Below, piece after piece: positions 63,947 to 64,000 of a DNA stretch of 64,000 nucleotides. Source of the stretch: Bradyrhizobium erythrophlei (GTDB lineage: Bacteria > Pseudomonadota > Alphaproteobacteria > Rhizobiales > Xanthobacteraceae); NCBI RefSeq assembly GCF_900129505.1, contig NZ_LT670818.1, forward strand, positions 4,125,001 to 4,189,000, in the 5' to 3' direction. Both the position numbers and the translations under genes were made by a program. The notes under the pieces were generated by a model that made no database searches, was not told the origin of the DNA, and saw only the letters and a list, made by a program, of their open reading frames with translations. Numbering within the stretch: the first letter of the stretch is position 1; the number at the start of each line of letters is the position of its first letter.

Positions 63947-63960
63947 TGAGGTAGGGCGGG

Positions 63961-63997
63961 TTCGTTCGCCGCAACTGTGGGTAATTCCATCACACCC
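63961..63997. repeat. Direct repeat, right copy (shared with 22293-22328)
   Basis: TTCGTTCG, a short variable part, then the identical 23-bp stretch ending AATTCCATCACACCC. Only 15 bases after the gapR stop and at the end of the window. Confidence 0.75.
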
Positions 63998-64000
63998 CGA

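Noticed and set aside
1..64000. CRISPR array
   Set aside because: No regularly spaced short repeats with unique spacers were found; the repeats present are few, long or dispersed.

Overview
The window looks like chromosome from a GC-rich alphaproteobacterium of the Bradyrhizobium/Rhodopseudomonas group. I infer this from the protein styles (LIV-type ABC operon with an acyl-CoA ligase, HWE-family kinase, GapR/DUF2312 protein, giant adenylate cyclase-AAA-TPR proteins, small secreted C-R...C proteins), from the abundant intergenic repeats containing a GCGCAAAGCGG core, and from an IS1182-type element. No rRNA, tRNA or CRISPR array was recognised.

Layout. 0-3.4 kb: 5' part of a catalase gene, a sulfite dehydrogenase/cytochrome c pair and a GlcG/HbpS-type protein. 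3.5-5.8 kb: a stretch of gene wreckage (DoxX-like, VOC ring-cleavage dioxygenase, sugar ABC permease, enoyl-CoA hydratase). 6.2-11.1 kb: a SAM-cyclase-AAA-TPR protein convergent with a two-gene operon whose patatin-like member has Cys and Glu where the catalytic Ser and Asp should be. 11.5-18.8 kb: a six-gene operon for activation and uptake of an organic acid (acyl-CoA ligase, LivG, LivH, LivM, LivK, LivF). 19-22.6 kb: small secreted proteins, a broken tyrosine recombinase and repeats. 22.6-25.6 kb: methyltransferase, a solo LIV-type binding protein and a MarR regulator beneath a strong palindrome.

27-38.4 kb is one regulatory unit. An RND efflux operon (two adaptors and a pump), a TetR gene with a divergent HWE kinase, and a patatin-acetoacetate decarboxylase-hydroxybutyrate dehydrogenase operon each carry a copy of the same 19-bp palindrome, AAACTA-N7-TAGTTT. 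The decarboxylase is frameshifted and the dehydrogenase is truncated. 39-45.5 kb: a second cyclase-AAA-TPR protein convergent with a tight operon of a catalase-family peroxidase, an unrecognised protein and a DyP-type peroxidase.

45.8-55.6 kb is rich in mobile DNA. It holds two group II intron RNAs lacking a working reverse transcriptase, an IS1182 element beside kup, and long direct repeats flanking a polyphosphate-glucokinase-like gene. An M20 amidohydrolase, a TRIC/UPF0126 protein and Kup (with a 3' frameshift) lie among them. 55.6-62.2 kb: a CzcBA-type heavy-metal RND system divergent from a two-component system, with a 16-bp inverted repeat between them. 62.3-64 kb: an intact tyrosine recombinase, a GapR-family protein, and a copy of a 23-bp sequence that also occurs at 22.3 kb next to the broken recombinase.

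The best candidates for something new are the Cys/Glu patatin operon, the peroxidase triad with its unknown middle protein, and the three-site TetR regulon. All functions are read from the sequence by eye; no database search was run.
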